From: Gemmiger sp. An50 | GTDB taxonomy: Bacteria; Bacillota; Clostridia; Oscillospirales; Ruminococcaceae | Direction of reading: 5' to 3' | Length of the DNA: 64,000 bases | Assembly: GCF_002161595.1 (NCBI RefSeq) | Contig: NZ_NFID01000003.1 | Coordinates: 186,001 to 250,000 of the forward strand | Shown here: one piece after another, positions 34,153 through 42,070 of the stretch | How the letters are laid out: the number at the start of each line of letters is the position of its first letter | Position numbering within the stretch: position 1 is the stretch's first letter | Notes under the pieces: generated by a model | Databases searched by the model: none | What the model was told of the DNA's origin: nothing | The model's input: the letters and a program-made list of their open reading frames with translations, nothing else | Translations under genes and position numbers: made by a program

Positions 34153-34465
34153 ACCTGAGCAAAATCTTGCAAACACTTAACAGAATTTAACAAAACCGAT
34201 CCATTCTCCTCTTTCCTTGCCCCGGCGGCGCAGATTTCCCCCTCTGCGCTGCCGGGGCCTTATTTTTGCGGCATTTGACTGGCAGAATTTCCGGTAAGTT
34301 TTGGAAGATTTTGGGCGAATTTGCTTTTCTTGCTTTTTACAAACGATTTACCGGAAAGCGGCGGAAAGGGCCGGGAAAATCCGGTATCATACCCAGTGTA
34401 CCGGGCAGTGTGCCCCAACGAGTGAGGGCGGCCCGGCGGAAGACAAGGGGGAAGAGAAAAGCTTT
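34153..34465. other. Interval between the DUF5692 gene and the ugp operon
   Basis: It holds the terminator at 34219-34268. Before the ugpC start I see a TATCAT (34385-34390) but no matching -35, so the ugp promoter is not assigned. No ORF of its own. Confidence 0.5.
34219..34268 (+). terminator. Terminator of the hypB-hypA-DUF5692 operon
   Basis: Fifteen-bp stem GCCCCGGCGGCGCAG / CTGCGCTGCCGGGGC followed by CTTATTTTTG. Confidence 0.85.
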
Positions 34466-35590
34466 ATGGCAGAAATCGTTTTGAAGAATATCAGCAAAAT
34501 ATACGACAAGGGCCAGCGGGCGGTGAGCGATTTCTCGCTGCACATCCACGATGGCGAGTTCATCGTATTTGTGGGCCCTTCCGGCTGCGGCAAGTCCACC
34601 ACCCTGCGCATGATTGCCGGGCTGGAGGAGATCAGCGAAGGCGAACTGTGGATAGGCGACGAGTTGTGCAATTACGCCGAGCCCGGCGAGCGGGATCTGT
34701 CCATGGTGTTCCAGAACTACGCACTGTATCCGCAGATGAGCGTGTACGACAACATGGCCTTTTCGCTGTCGGTGCGCAAGGTGCCCAAGGACCAGATTGC
34801 CCGGCGGGTGGACAAGGCCGCCGAAATGCTGGACATCAAGCACCTTTTGAACCGCCGTCCGGGCCAGCTGTCCGGCGGGCAGAAGCAGCGGGTGGCCATC
34901 GGCAGCGCCATCATGCGTGAGCCCCGGGCTTTTTTGATGGACGAGCCGCTGTCCAACCTGGATGCGAAGCTGCGGACCCACATGCGGGTGGAGCTGGCGG
35001 CGCTGCATCAGAAGCTGGGCGCCACCATGATTTATGTAACCCATGACCAGACCGAGGCCATGACTCTGGCGGATCGCATTGTGGTGATGAAGGAGGGACG
35101 CATCCAGCAGGTGGCAAGCCCGGCGGAGTTATACAGCCGCCCCACCAACCTGTTTGTGGCGGGCTTCATCGGCTCTCCGGCTATGAACTTTGTCCGCGGC
35201 ACCGTGGAGGAAGGGGAGCAGAGTATTGTGTTCCGCAGCCGGAACGGTCTGTGCCTGCCGCTGACCTTTGATCAGGCGGCGGGCCTGTGGCCCCGCTGCA
35301 AAGGCCGCGAGGTGGTGCTGGGTGTCCGCCCCGAGGACATTCTGCCCACGCAGGCAGCAAACCGGGTGCTGGGCCGTATGGACGGCCGCCTCACCGCCTG
35401 TGAGGGCCTGGGTCACGAGACCATCCTGCATCTGGAAACCGCCGACGGTGAGTTTGCCGCCCGGGTAAAGGAACGCACCGACGCACGCGCAGGCGATGCG
35501 GCCTCCCTGTGGGTGGATATGGAAAAGGCTCACTTTTTCGATGGTGAGACCGAACAAAATCTTTTTTATCAGTGGAGCGATTGCGAATGA
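34466..35590 (+). CDS. ugpC: ABC transporter ATP-binding protein, UgpC/MsmK type
   Basis: The ATPase of a CUT1-family importer, 374 residues. Walker A GPSGCGKSTT (about residues 37-46), signature LSGGQKQRVAIG, Walker B AFLMDEPLSNLD and VTHDQTEAMTLADRI, followed by a C-terminal OB/TOBE regulatory domain (about 240-374, with VLGVRPEDI). The order C-A-E-B followed by a glycerophosphodiesterase points to sn-glycerol 3-phosphate or glycerophosphodiesters as substrate; the ATPase alone would equally fit sugars. ATG 34466 begins MAEIVLKNISKIYDKGQRAV; its ribosome-binding site is weak (GGGGGAAGAG). The stop overlaps the ugpA start (ATGA). Confidence 0.92.
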   Translation: MAEIVLKNISKIYDKGQRAVSDFSLHIHDGEFIVFVGPSGCGKSTTLRMIAGLEEISEGELWIGDELCNYAEPGERDLSMVFQNYALYPQMSVYDNMAFSLSVRKVPKDQIARRVDKAAEMLDIKHLLNRRPGQLSGGQKQRVAIGSAIMREPRAFLMDEPLSNLDAKLRTHMRVELAALHQKLGATMIYVTHDQTEAMTLADRIVVMKEGRIQQVASPAELYSRPTNLFVAGFIGSPAMNFVRGTVEEGEQSIVFRSRNGLCLPLTFDQAAGLWPRCKGREVVLGVRPEDILPTQAANRVLGRMDGRLTACEGLGHETILHLETADGEFAARVKERTDARAGDAASLWVDMEKAHFFDGETEQNLFYQWSDCE

Positions 35591-36456
35591 ACCAGTTACG
35601 TCAACGGCTCGCCGGGGTGAGCCCCTATTGTTACCTGATCCCCTGCTTTGCAGTGTTCGGCATGTTCCTGTTTTACCCCTTTTTTAAGACCATTTATCTG
35701 AGCCTGTTCCTCACCGATAAGCTGGGCAAGGCAAAGATTTTTGTGGGGCTGAAAAACTACACCGACCTGCTCACCTCCGAAAGCTTTTACAACAGCATCT
35801 TGGTCACCCTGATCTTTGTGGTGATTGTGGTGTTCGGCAGCATGCTGCTGGGCCTTGCCACTGCTGTGCTGTGCAGCAAGACCTTCCCGGGCATCCGGGC
35901 CTTCAGCACCGCCTATGCGCTGCCCATGGCCATTGCCTCCAGCGGCGCGGCCATGATCTTCAAGGTGATCCTGAACCCCACCATCGGCGTGTTCAACAAG
36001 CTCACTGGTCTGGACATCAACTGGATCAGCGACCCCCGCTACGCCCTTATCTGTGTGGCGGTGCTCACTGCCTGGCTGAACAGCGGCATCAACTTCCTGT
36101 ACTTCTCCGCGGGCCTGGGCAACATCGACGAATCCATCTATGAGCGCGCCTCTGTGGACGGCGCCAGCGGCGTTCAGAAGTTCTTCCGGCTCACCCTGCC
36201 GGGCCTGAGCCCCATCATCTTCTATACCTTGGTGGTCAACATCATCCAGGCCTTCCAGTCCTTTGGCCAGGTGAAGATCCTGACTCAGGGCGGCCCCGGC
36301 GAGTCCACCAACCTGATTGTTTACTCCATCTACCGCGACGCCTTCTTCAACTACAAGTTCGGCAGCGCGGCTGCCCAGTCCGTCATTTTGTTCCTCATCA
36401 TCATGGCGCTGACCCTGGTTATGTTCAAGGTGGAAAAGAAGGGAGTCAAGTATTAA
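35587..36456 (+). CDS. ugpA: ABC transporter permease, UgpA-like
   Basis: A 289-residue inner-membrane permease with six helices. The cytoplasmic EAA loop is ERASVDGASGVQKFFRLTLPGLSP (read as two parts), where it docks on the ATPase. It starts inside the ATGA overlap with ugpC at 35587; an in-frame ATG at 35572 would lie within ugpC. With UgpE it forms the channel of the importer. Assignment to glycerol 3-phosphate rests on the downstream phosphodiesterase and phosphatase. Confidence 0.9.
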   Translation: MNQLRQRLAGVSPYCYLIPCFAVFGMFLFYPFFKTIYLSLFLTDKLGKAKIFVGLKNYTDLLTSESFYNSILVTLIFVVIVVFGSMLLGLATAVLCSKTFPGIRAFSTAYALPMAIASSGAAMIFKVILNPTIGVFNKLTGLDINWISDPRYALICVAVLTAWLNSGINFLYFSAGLGNIDESIYERASVDGASGVQKFFRLTLPGLSPIIFYTLVVNIIQAFQSFGQVKILTQGGPGESTNLIVYSIYRDAFFNYKFGSAAAQSVILFLIIMALTLVMFKVEKKGVKY

Positions 36457-37389
36457 ATGGATATGCCTGTGAATCAAAAGGCCCCTCTGAACGGCGTGCT
36501 GCGCCGGGGCCAGTATACCGAAGAGCAGCTGGCGGCCCTGCACCGCCGCATGAGCGCTGCCGCCCTGCGCCGCCGCCGCATTAAGACCGGCGTGCTGGTT
36601 GCGCTGAATGTGGTGGTAGCCCTGTTCATCCTCTTTCCGCTGCTGTATGCGGTCAGTGTTTCTCTGATGACCGGCAGCGAGTTGTTCACCATGGATATGA
36701 ATTTAATCCCCAGCGCTCCCACGCTGGAAAACTATCTGCGCGCCTGGGCGCAGGTGCCCCTGCTGCGCTTTATCTTGAACTCCTTCCTGGTGGCCGGGTG
36801 CATCACCCTGGGCCAGATTCTCACCTGCTCGCTGGCGGCCTTTGCCTTCTCGTTTTTGAACTTCAAGGGCAAGAATGTGCTGTTCATGCTGGTGATGGCC
36901 ACCATGATGGTGCCCGGCGAGGCCACCATCATCTCCAATTACCTGACCGTGAGCCAGCTGGGCATTCTGGACACCTATCTGGTGCTGATTCTGCCCTCGC
37001 TCACCTCTGCCATGGGTATTTTCCTGTTCCGCCAGTTCTATATGACCTTCCCCATCTCGCTGTATGAGTCCGCCAAGCTGGACGGCTGCGGCAACCTGCG
37101 CTTCGTCGTGCGCATCCTGCTGCCGCTCACCAAGTCTGCCATCGGCGCCATGTCGGTTTACACCTTCATCAACGCCTGGAATATGTACATGTGGCCCCTG
37201 CTGGTCACCGGCTCCCAGGAGATGCGCACCGTGCAGATCGGTATCAGTATGCTGGACAACACCGATGCCCAGTCCATTACCCTGATGATGGCCGGTGTGG
37301 TGTCGGTGATCATCCCCAGCATGATCATCTTCGTGGTGGGCCAGAAGCAGCTGATCCGGGGTATGTTCTCCGGCGCGGTGAAGGGTTAA
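36457..37389 (+). CDS. ugpE: Carbohydrate-type ABC transporter permease, UgpE-like
   Basis: A 310-residue second permease, six helices, with the EAA loop ESAKLDGCGNLRFVVRILLP (ending about residue 220). It has an unusually long, basic cytoplasmic N-terminus of about 40 residues (LHRRMSAAALRRRRIKTG). The ATG directly follows the ugpA TAA, with no gap. C-terminal VVGQKQLIRGMFSGAVKG is typical of UgpE/MalG-like proteins. Confidence 0.92.
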   Translation: MDMPVNQKAPLNGVLRRGQYTEEQLAALHRRMSAAALRRRRIKTGVLVALNVVVALFILFPLLYAVSVSLMTGSELFTMDMNLIPSAPTLENYLRAWAQVPLLRFILNSFLVAGCITLGQILTCSLAAFAFSFLNFKGKNVLFMLVMATMMVPGEATIISNYLTVSQLGILDTYLVLILPSLTSAMGIFLFRQFYMTFPISLYESAKLDGCGNLRFVVRILLPLTKSAIGAMSVYTFINAWNMYMWPLLVTGSQEMRTVQIGISMLDNTDAQSITLMMAGVVSVIIPSMIIFVVGQKQLIRGMFSGAVKG

Positions 37390-37479
37390 ATAAACGCTGC
37401 AACCGGCGAGAATACGCCGTTTGTAAATAGAAAAAGGATAAACAACGAAGTATAATAAGTATTTGAGGAGAGAAAAGAA

Positions 37480-38898
37480 ATGCAGAAAAAGAAGATCCTG
37501 GCGGGCGTTCTGGCCGCCGCAATGGCAATGACCACCCTGGCCGGCTGCGGCGCGGGCGCGTCCGGCAGTTCTGCCGCGGCGGGCGGCACCGCCGAGAACA
37601 CCGCCGTGCAGACCGAGGCCCAGAGCTCCGGCCTGATCAGCGAGAACTTTGCCAATGTGGACACCAATGGAACCAAGATCACCTTCTGGCATTCCATGGG
37701 CGGCGTGAACGGCGAGGCCATGACCTATCTGGTGGATAAGTTCAACGCCGAAAATGAGTACGGCATCACCGTGGAGGCCGTGTACCAGGGCAGCTACGAC
37801 GACGCCATCAACAAGCTCAAGAGCGCCCAGATCGGCAACATGGGTGCGGATCTGGTTCAGATCTACGACATCGGCACCCGATTCATGATCGACTCCGGCT
37901 GGGTCATTCCCATGCAGGAAATGATCGATGCCTCCGGCTATGATATCGCTCAGATCGAGCCCAACATCGCCGCCTACTACACCACCGGCGACGGCCTGTA
38001 CTCCATGCCCTTCAACTCCTCCACCCCTCTGCTGTACTACAACAAGGACATGTTCGAGGCTGCGGGCATTGAGCAGGTTCCCACCAGCTTCTCCGAGATC
38101 GCCGAGGCCGGCGAAAAGCTGAAGGCCGCCGGCTGCACTGAGCCCATCGCCATCAGTGTATACGGCTGGTGGTTCGAGCAGTTCATGAGCAAGCAGGGCC
38201 TGGAGCTGGTGGACAACGGCAACGGCCGTGACGCGGCCGCCACCAGCGTGGTGTTCGACTCCAACGGCGGCGCGCTGAACATCCTGAACGGCTGGAAGCA
38301 GCTGTACGATGCAGGCGTTGCCCCCAATGTGGGCCGTTCCGGCAGCGACACTGCCACCACCGACTTCACCTCCGGCAAGGCCGCCATGATGTTCGGCAGC
38401 ACCGCCTCTCTGAAGCAGGTCCTGCAGGACAGCGGCGATTCCTTTGAGGTGGGCACCGCCTACTTCCCCAAGGTAAATGACAGCGACGAGGGCGGCGTGT
38501 CCATCGGCGGCGGCTCCCTGTGGGCGCTGAACAACAACGATGAGACCAAGGCTGCTGCCACCTGGCGCTTCATCGAGTTTTTGATCTCTCCCGAGTCCCA
38601 GGCTTACTGGAATGCTCAGACCGGCTACTTCCCGGTGACCACCGCTGCCGCTGAGCAGGATACCTACAAGCAGAACATGGAGCAGTATCCCCAGTTCCAG
38701 ACCGCCATCGACCAGCTGCATGACTCCGCTCCCCAGTACGCGGGCGCTCTGCTGAGCGTATTCCCCGAGTCCCGCCAGATTGTGGAGACCGAGATCGAGG
38801 AGATGCTCAGCGGCGGCCAGACCCCCGAGGAGGCGGTGCAGTCCATTGCCGATCAGATGAACGAGACCATCGAAACCTATAACCTGATCAACGGCTGA
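37480..38898 (+). CDS. ugpB: Extracellular solute-binding lipoprotein, UgpB-like
   Basis: A 472-residue substrate-binding protein. The signal peptide ends in a lipobox (TTLAGC, Cys at about residue 23), so the mature protein is lipid-anchored. TFWHSMGGVNGEAMTYLVDK matches the UgpB opening, and SMPFNSSTPLLYYNKDMFEAAG is characteristic of UgpB-type binding proteins that capture glycerol 3-phosphate or glycerophosphocholine. It begins 90 bp after ugpE; a perfect TATAAT at 37451-37456 and AGGAG precede it, which may raise its expression over the permeases. Confidence 0.92.
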   Translation: MQKKKILAGVLAAAMAMTTLAGCGAGASGSSAAAGGTAENTAVQTEAQSSGLISENFANVDTNGTKITFWHSMGGVNGEAMTYLVDKFNAENEYGITVEAVYQGSYDDAINKLKSAQIGNMGADLVQIYDIGTRFMIDSGWVIPMQEMIDASGYDIAQIEPNIAAYYTTGDGLYSMPFNSSTPLLYYNKDMFEAAGIEQVPTSFSEIAEAGEKLKAAGCTEPIAISVYGWWFEQFMSKQGLELVDNGNGRDAAATSVVFDSNGGALNILNGWKQLYDAGVAPNVGRSGSDTATTDFTSGKAAMMFGSTASLKQVLQDSGDSFEVGTAYFPKVNDSDEGGVSIGGGSLWALNNNDETKAAATWRFIEFLISPESQAYWNAQTGYFPVTTAAAEQDTYKQNMEQYPQFQTAIDQLHDSAPQYAGALLSVFPESRQIVETEIEEMLSGGQTPEEAVQSIADQMNETIETYNLING

Positions 38899-38919
38899 TC
38901 TTCCCATCGCCGGAAGCAC

Positions 38920-38955
38920 GACCGGGAAAAGACTCATCTTTTCCCGGTCTTTCGG
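38920..38955 (+). terminator. Partial terminator between ugpB and the phosphodiesterase gene
   Basis: Thirteen-bp stem GACCGGGAAAAGA / TCTTTTCCCGGTC, loop CTCA, followed by only TTTCGG. Probably leaky, favouring abundant ugpB message. Confidence 0.6.
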
Positions 38956-38986
38956 CTTGATTACAGACAACAAAGGAGAAAAAACC

Positions 38987-39730
38987 ATGAAACAGAGCAA
39001 AGTATTCGCCCACCGGGGCGCAAGCCAGTACGCCCCCGAAAATACGCTGGAGGCCTTCCGTCTGGCCATGGAGCAGGGGGCCGAGGGCATCGAGCTGGAT
39101 GTACACCTGAGCGCGGACGGTGAGCTGGTGGTCATCCACGACGAGACTCTGGAGCGCACCACAAACGGCAAGGGCCTGGTGAAGGACCACACCCTGGCCC
39201 AGCTGCAGGCTCTGCGGGCAGACAATCACATGGAAGGATTTGAAGCGGCCCGCATTCCCACCCTGCGCCAGGTGCTGGAGCTGGTGCGCCCCGGCGATAT
39301 GCAGGTGAACATCGAGCTGAAGACCGGCATTTTGTGGTACGAGGGCATCGAGGAAAAGACTCTGGAGCTGGTGAAGGAGCTGGGCATGCAGGACCGGGTG
39401 GTCTATTCCTCCTTCAACCATTACAGCATCGAGGAGGTCCGCCGCCTGGACCCCACCGCCGAGACCGCGTATCTCTTCAGCGATGTGATCTTCGAGGTGG
39501 AAAAATACGCCGCCCGCCGGGGCGTGAAGGGCCTGCATCCGGCTTTGTGGCATGTGAAAATGGCGGATTTCCTCACCGATTACCTGCAGAGCGGCCTGGC
39601 TGTGCGGGTGTGGACCGTGAACCGCCCGGAGGATATGCGCCTGCTGATGGAGCGCGGAGTGGATGCGGTGATCACCAACGATCCCGCCCTGGCGCTGCAG
39701 GTGCGGGCGGAACTGGAAGAAAAGGAGTAA
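38987..39730 (+). CDS. ugpQ: Glycerophosphodiester phosphodiesterase, UgpQ-like
   Basis: Hydrolyses glycerophosphodiesters (for example glycerophosphocholine) to glycerol 3-phosphate and alcohol. The 247-residue TIM-barrel shows HRGASQYAPENTLEAF with the catalytic His-Arg and Glu-Asn, GIELDVHLSADGELVVIHDE with metal-binding Glu/Asp and the second catalytic His, and LQSGLAVRVWTVN near the end. No signal peptide, so it acts in the cytoplasm after uptake. The ATG at 38987 follows AAAGGAGAAAAAACC; it sits right after the ugp importer. Confidence 0.95.
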   Translation: MKQSKVFAHRGASQYAPENTLEAFRLAMEQGAEGIELDVHLSADGELVVIHDETLERTTNGKGLVKDHTLAQLQALRADNHMEGFEAARIPTLRQVLELVRPGDMQVNIELKTGILWYEGIEEKTLELVKELGMQDRVVYSSFNHYSIEEVRRLDPTAETAYLFSDVIFEVEKYAARRGVKGLHPALWHVKMADFLTDYLQSGLAVRVWTVNRPEDMRLLMERGVDAVITNDPALALQVRAELEEKE

Positions 39731-39737
39731 GCCGACG

Positions 39738-40592
39738 GTGGAACAGCTGCGTCAGAAAAAACTCTTTTTGCTGGACATCGACGGCACCATCTGCAAGGGC
39801 GAGGGCCTGATCGACGGTGCCAAAGCCTTTCTGGAGACCATTCGTCAAAGTGGCGGGCAATTCATCTTCATCACCAACAACGCCACCCGCGGTACCCGGG
39901 ATTACATCCGATTTTTCCGGCGGCTGGGGGTGGAGACCGGCCCGGACCAGTACATTACCGCCGCTTATGCCACCATTCAGTACCTGAAAAAACACTGCTC
40001 GGATAAGCTGATCTACGGTCTCGCCACCGATTCTTTTTTGCAGGAATGCCGCGAAAACGGCCTGCGCATCACCACCAGCCTGCAGAGTGGCATTGACTGT
40101 GTGCTGGTGTCCTACGACAACCAGCTCAATTACGAGAAGATTAAGGATGTATGCCGCCTGCTCACCGAGGGCGAGCCGGAATACATCGCCACCAACCCGG
40201 ATTTGGTCTGCCCGGTGGAGTTTGGTTACCTGCCGGACTGTGGGGCCATCTGCAACATGATCGAGACCGCCACCGGCAAGCGCCCCCGCTTCATCGGCAA
40301 GCCGGAGCCGGCCATGGTGGAGTACGCCCTGGCGCTCACCGGCTGCAGCCCGGAACAGACGCTTGTGGTGGGCGACCGGCTGTATACCGACATTCTGTGC
40401 GGCGTGCATGCGGGGGTGGATACCGCCCTGGTGCTGAGCGGCGAGGCTACCCTGCAGGATGCGGCGGCCTTTGCCCATTCGCCCCGGTATCTGTTCCCTT
40501 CGGTAAAGGAGCTGGCCGCAGCCATTGCTCCGGCCCGGGCAGCGGCACCTGCCGCGCCGCAGGCCGTTTCGGCACAGGTGCATGCGGTCTGA
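39738..40592 (+). CDS. HAD-IIA family phosphatase (NagD/phosphoglycolate-phosphatase-like)
   Basis: A 284-residue phosphatase: motif I LLDIDGTICKGEG with the nucleophile Asp, motif II FITNNAT, a C2-type cap (about residues 90-190) and motif IV VVGDRLYTDI. HAD-IIA enzymes dephosphorylate nucleotides, phosphoglycolate or glycerol 3-phosphate. Its position seven bp after ugpQ at the end of the ugp operon suggests glycerol 3-phosphate as substrate, giving glycerol and phosphate, but this is inferred. The start codon is GTG at 39738, with AAAGGAG upstream. Confidence 0.9.
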   Translation: MEQLRQKKLFLLDIDGTICKGEGLIDGAKAFLETIRQSGGQFIFITNNATRGTRDYIRFFRRLGVETGPDQYITAAYATIQYLKKHCSDKLIYGLATDSFLQECRENGLRITTSLQSGIDCVLVSYDNQLNYEKIKDVCRLLTEGEPEYIATNPDLVCPVEFGYLPDCGAICNMIETATGKRPRFIGKPEPAMVEYALALTGCSPEQTLVVGDRLYTDILCGVHAGVDTALVLSGEATLQDAAAFAHSPRYLFPSVKELAAAIAPARAAAPAAPQAVSAQVHAV

Positions 40593-40608
40593 AAACAGAA
40601 AAGGGCAA

Positions 40609-40650
40609 ACAAAAAGCTGTTCCCGGATGAAAAGGGAACAGCTTTTTTGC
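40609..40650. terminator. Bidirectional terminator between ugp operon and MFS gene
   Basis: Stem AAAAGCTGTTCCC / GGGAACAGCTTTT with loop GGATGAAAA and a T-run on both strands. Confidence 0.85.
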
Positions 40651-40661
40651 TTTTAAAAATC

Positions 40662-41927
40662 TTATTCGGTCTGACCGCCGGGGCCGGGCTCCCGTACCCG
40701 GCTCACCACCAGCGCGGCCACGGCGAACAGCACCATGCTGAACGCAAAGGGCAGGCGGCGGTCCAGGCTGGAAAGCCAGCCCGCGAAGTAGCCGAAGGGG
40801 CAGGAGAGCGCCACCGTGGAGGCGATGATCAGCGCGTTCATCCGCGCCCGCTCCTGAGCATCCAGATTCAGCTGGAGCAGGGCATCCTTGCGGGGGTTCA
40901 CCAGAGCGGCACCCACCGCGCAGAGCAGCACATAGGCCAGCACCGCACCCAGCCCGTTCAGCGGCGCCAGAATCAACACCAGTGTGCCCGTGCCGTAGAG
41001 GGCCAGCCCCAGCCACAGGGGCAGCCGGAACTGGGAGAAGCGCAGCCGGTGCTGCACACCCACCATAAATACCAGCATCACCACCGCATTTAGGATGGGG
41101 AACACCGCCAGAAAATTCTCCGAAAGGCCCAGCCGCTGGGTCACATACAGACTGAAAAAGGTGTTGTTCACCATGTTGGTGATGTAAAAGATAACGGATA
41201 CCGCCACCGCTTTCAAAAGGCCGGGGCTGCGCAGCAGGCTGGGAATCAGCTGGCGGTATTCCGCCAGCATCCGCAGCGGCGAAACGCTCTTGGTCTGCTC
41301 TCGCCGGATGCGGCCCTGGCCGGTCTCATGGCAGAACCGGAAGGTGATGAGGGTCTTGGCAGTCATGGTAAGGGCGAACAGGAAATACAGCACCCGCACC
41401 ACCGGCACCATGGAATAGGCGCTCACGAACAGACCGGAGAGAGGGGCAAAGAACACCGCCACCAGTCCGCCGATGGTCACCCAGGTGTAGATCTCCACCA
41501 GATCGGCCGGGTCGGCGTCCTCGATCAGCAGGCAGAACCAGGCCGTCTGGTTTACCTGCTCAAAGCAGTTGAGCACCGCCGCAATGAGGAACATCCAGAA
41601 ATTCTGCGACACCGCCCACACCAGGCAGGCGATGGCCCAGCCGAAAAAGTCACCCAACATGGTGGTGAACTTGCGGCCCAGCTTGTCGGTAAGGATGCCG
41701 CCCCAGAAAGCGATGACCATCTGCACCGCCATGGTGACCGAAAGGATCAGTCCGATCTGCACGTCGGTCACGCCCAAGGTGTACATGTAAAGGGTGGCAA
41801 AGGGGGTGATCAGGTTGTAGGGGATGCCCCACAGCGGCTCGATGAAAATCAAGGTGCGGGGGTTGCCGTGGTTGTTTGCCAGCACCCGGATCAGGGCGTG
41901 CTGTTTCCATTTTGCATTCTGTTTCAT
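40662..41927 (-). CDS. MFS transporter
   Basis: A 421-residue major-facilitator protein with about 12 membrane helices. After an N-terminal cytoplasmic stretch it has LSVTMAVQMVIAFWGGILTD followed by KLGRKF, the D-K-x-G-R-K loop between helices 2 and 3 that defines the superfamily, and a looser version between helices 8 and 9. Substrate cannot be told; related clostridial genes are annotated only as MFS. A weak ribosome-binding site (GGAAGAG) and an extended -10 TGATAGAAT near 41970 precede it. Confidence 0.88.
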   Translation of the reverse strand: MKQNAKWKQHALIRVLANNHGNPRTLIFIEPLWGIPYNLITPFATLYMYTLGVTDVQIGLILSVTMAVQMVIAFWGGILTDKLGRKFTTMLGDFFGWAIACLVWAVSQNFWMFLIAAVLNCFEQVNQTAWFCLLIEDADPADLVEIYTWVTIGGLVAVFFAPLSGLFVSAYSMVPVVRVLYFLFALTMTAKTLITFRFCHETGQGRIRREQTKSVSPLRMLAEYRQLIPSLLRSPGLLKAVAVSVIFYITNMVNNTFFSLYVTQRLGLSENFLAVFPILNAVVMLVFMVGVQHRLRFSQFRLPLWLGLALYGTGTLVLILAPLNGLGAVLAYVLLCAVGAALVNPRKDALLQLNLDAQERARMNALIIASTVALSCPFGYFAGWLSSLDRRLPFAFSMVLFAVAALVVSRVREPGPGGQTE

Positions 41928-42016
41928 GGTTTCTCTTCCGCCTGTCGTTTGTTACTCCGATACATTCTATCACAGAAAACAGCAAAGGGGAAGAGGCTTT
42001 TTCCGACTTTGGAGGT

Positions 42017-42054
42017 AAAACAAAAACGCACAGCCAGGGGTTCTGGCTGTGCGT
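42017..42054 (-). terminator. Terminator of the aconitase-family hydratase gene
   Basis: Stem CGCACAGCCAG / CTGGCTGTGCG followed on the minus strand by TTTTTGTTTT. Confidence 0.85.
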
Positions 42055-42070
42055 TTGATAACATTCGGGA

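Noticed and set aside
36703-39225. An 840-codon frame opposite ugpE and ugpB
   Set aside because: Antisense shadow across several genes, including their intergenic gaps.
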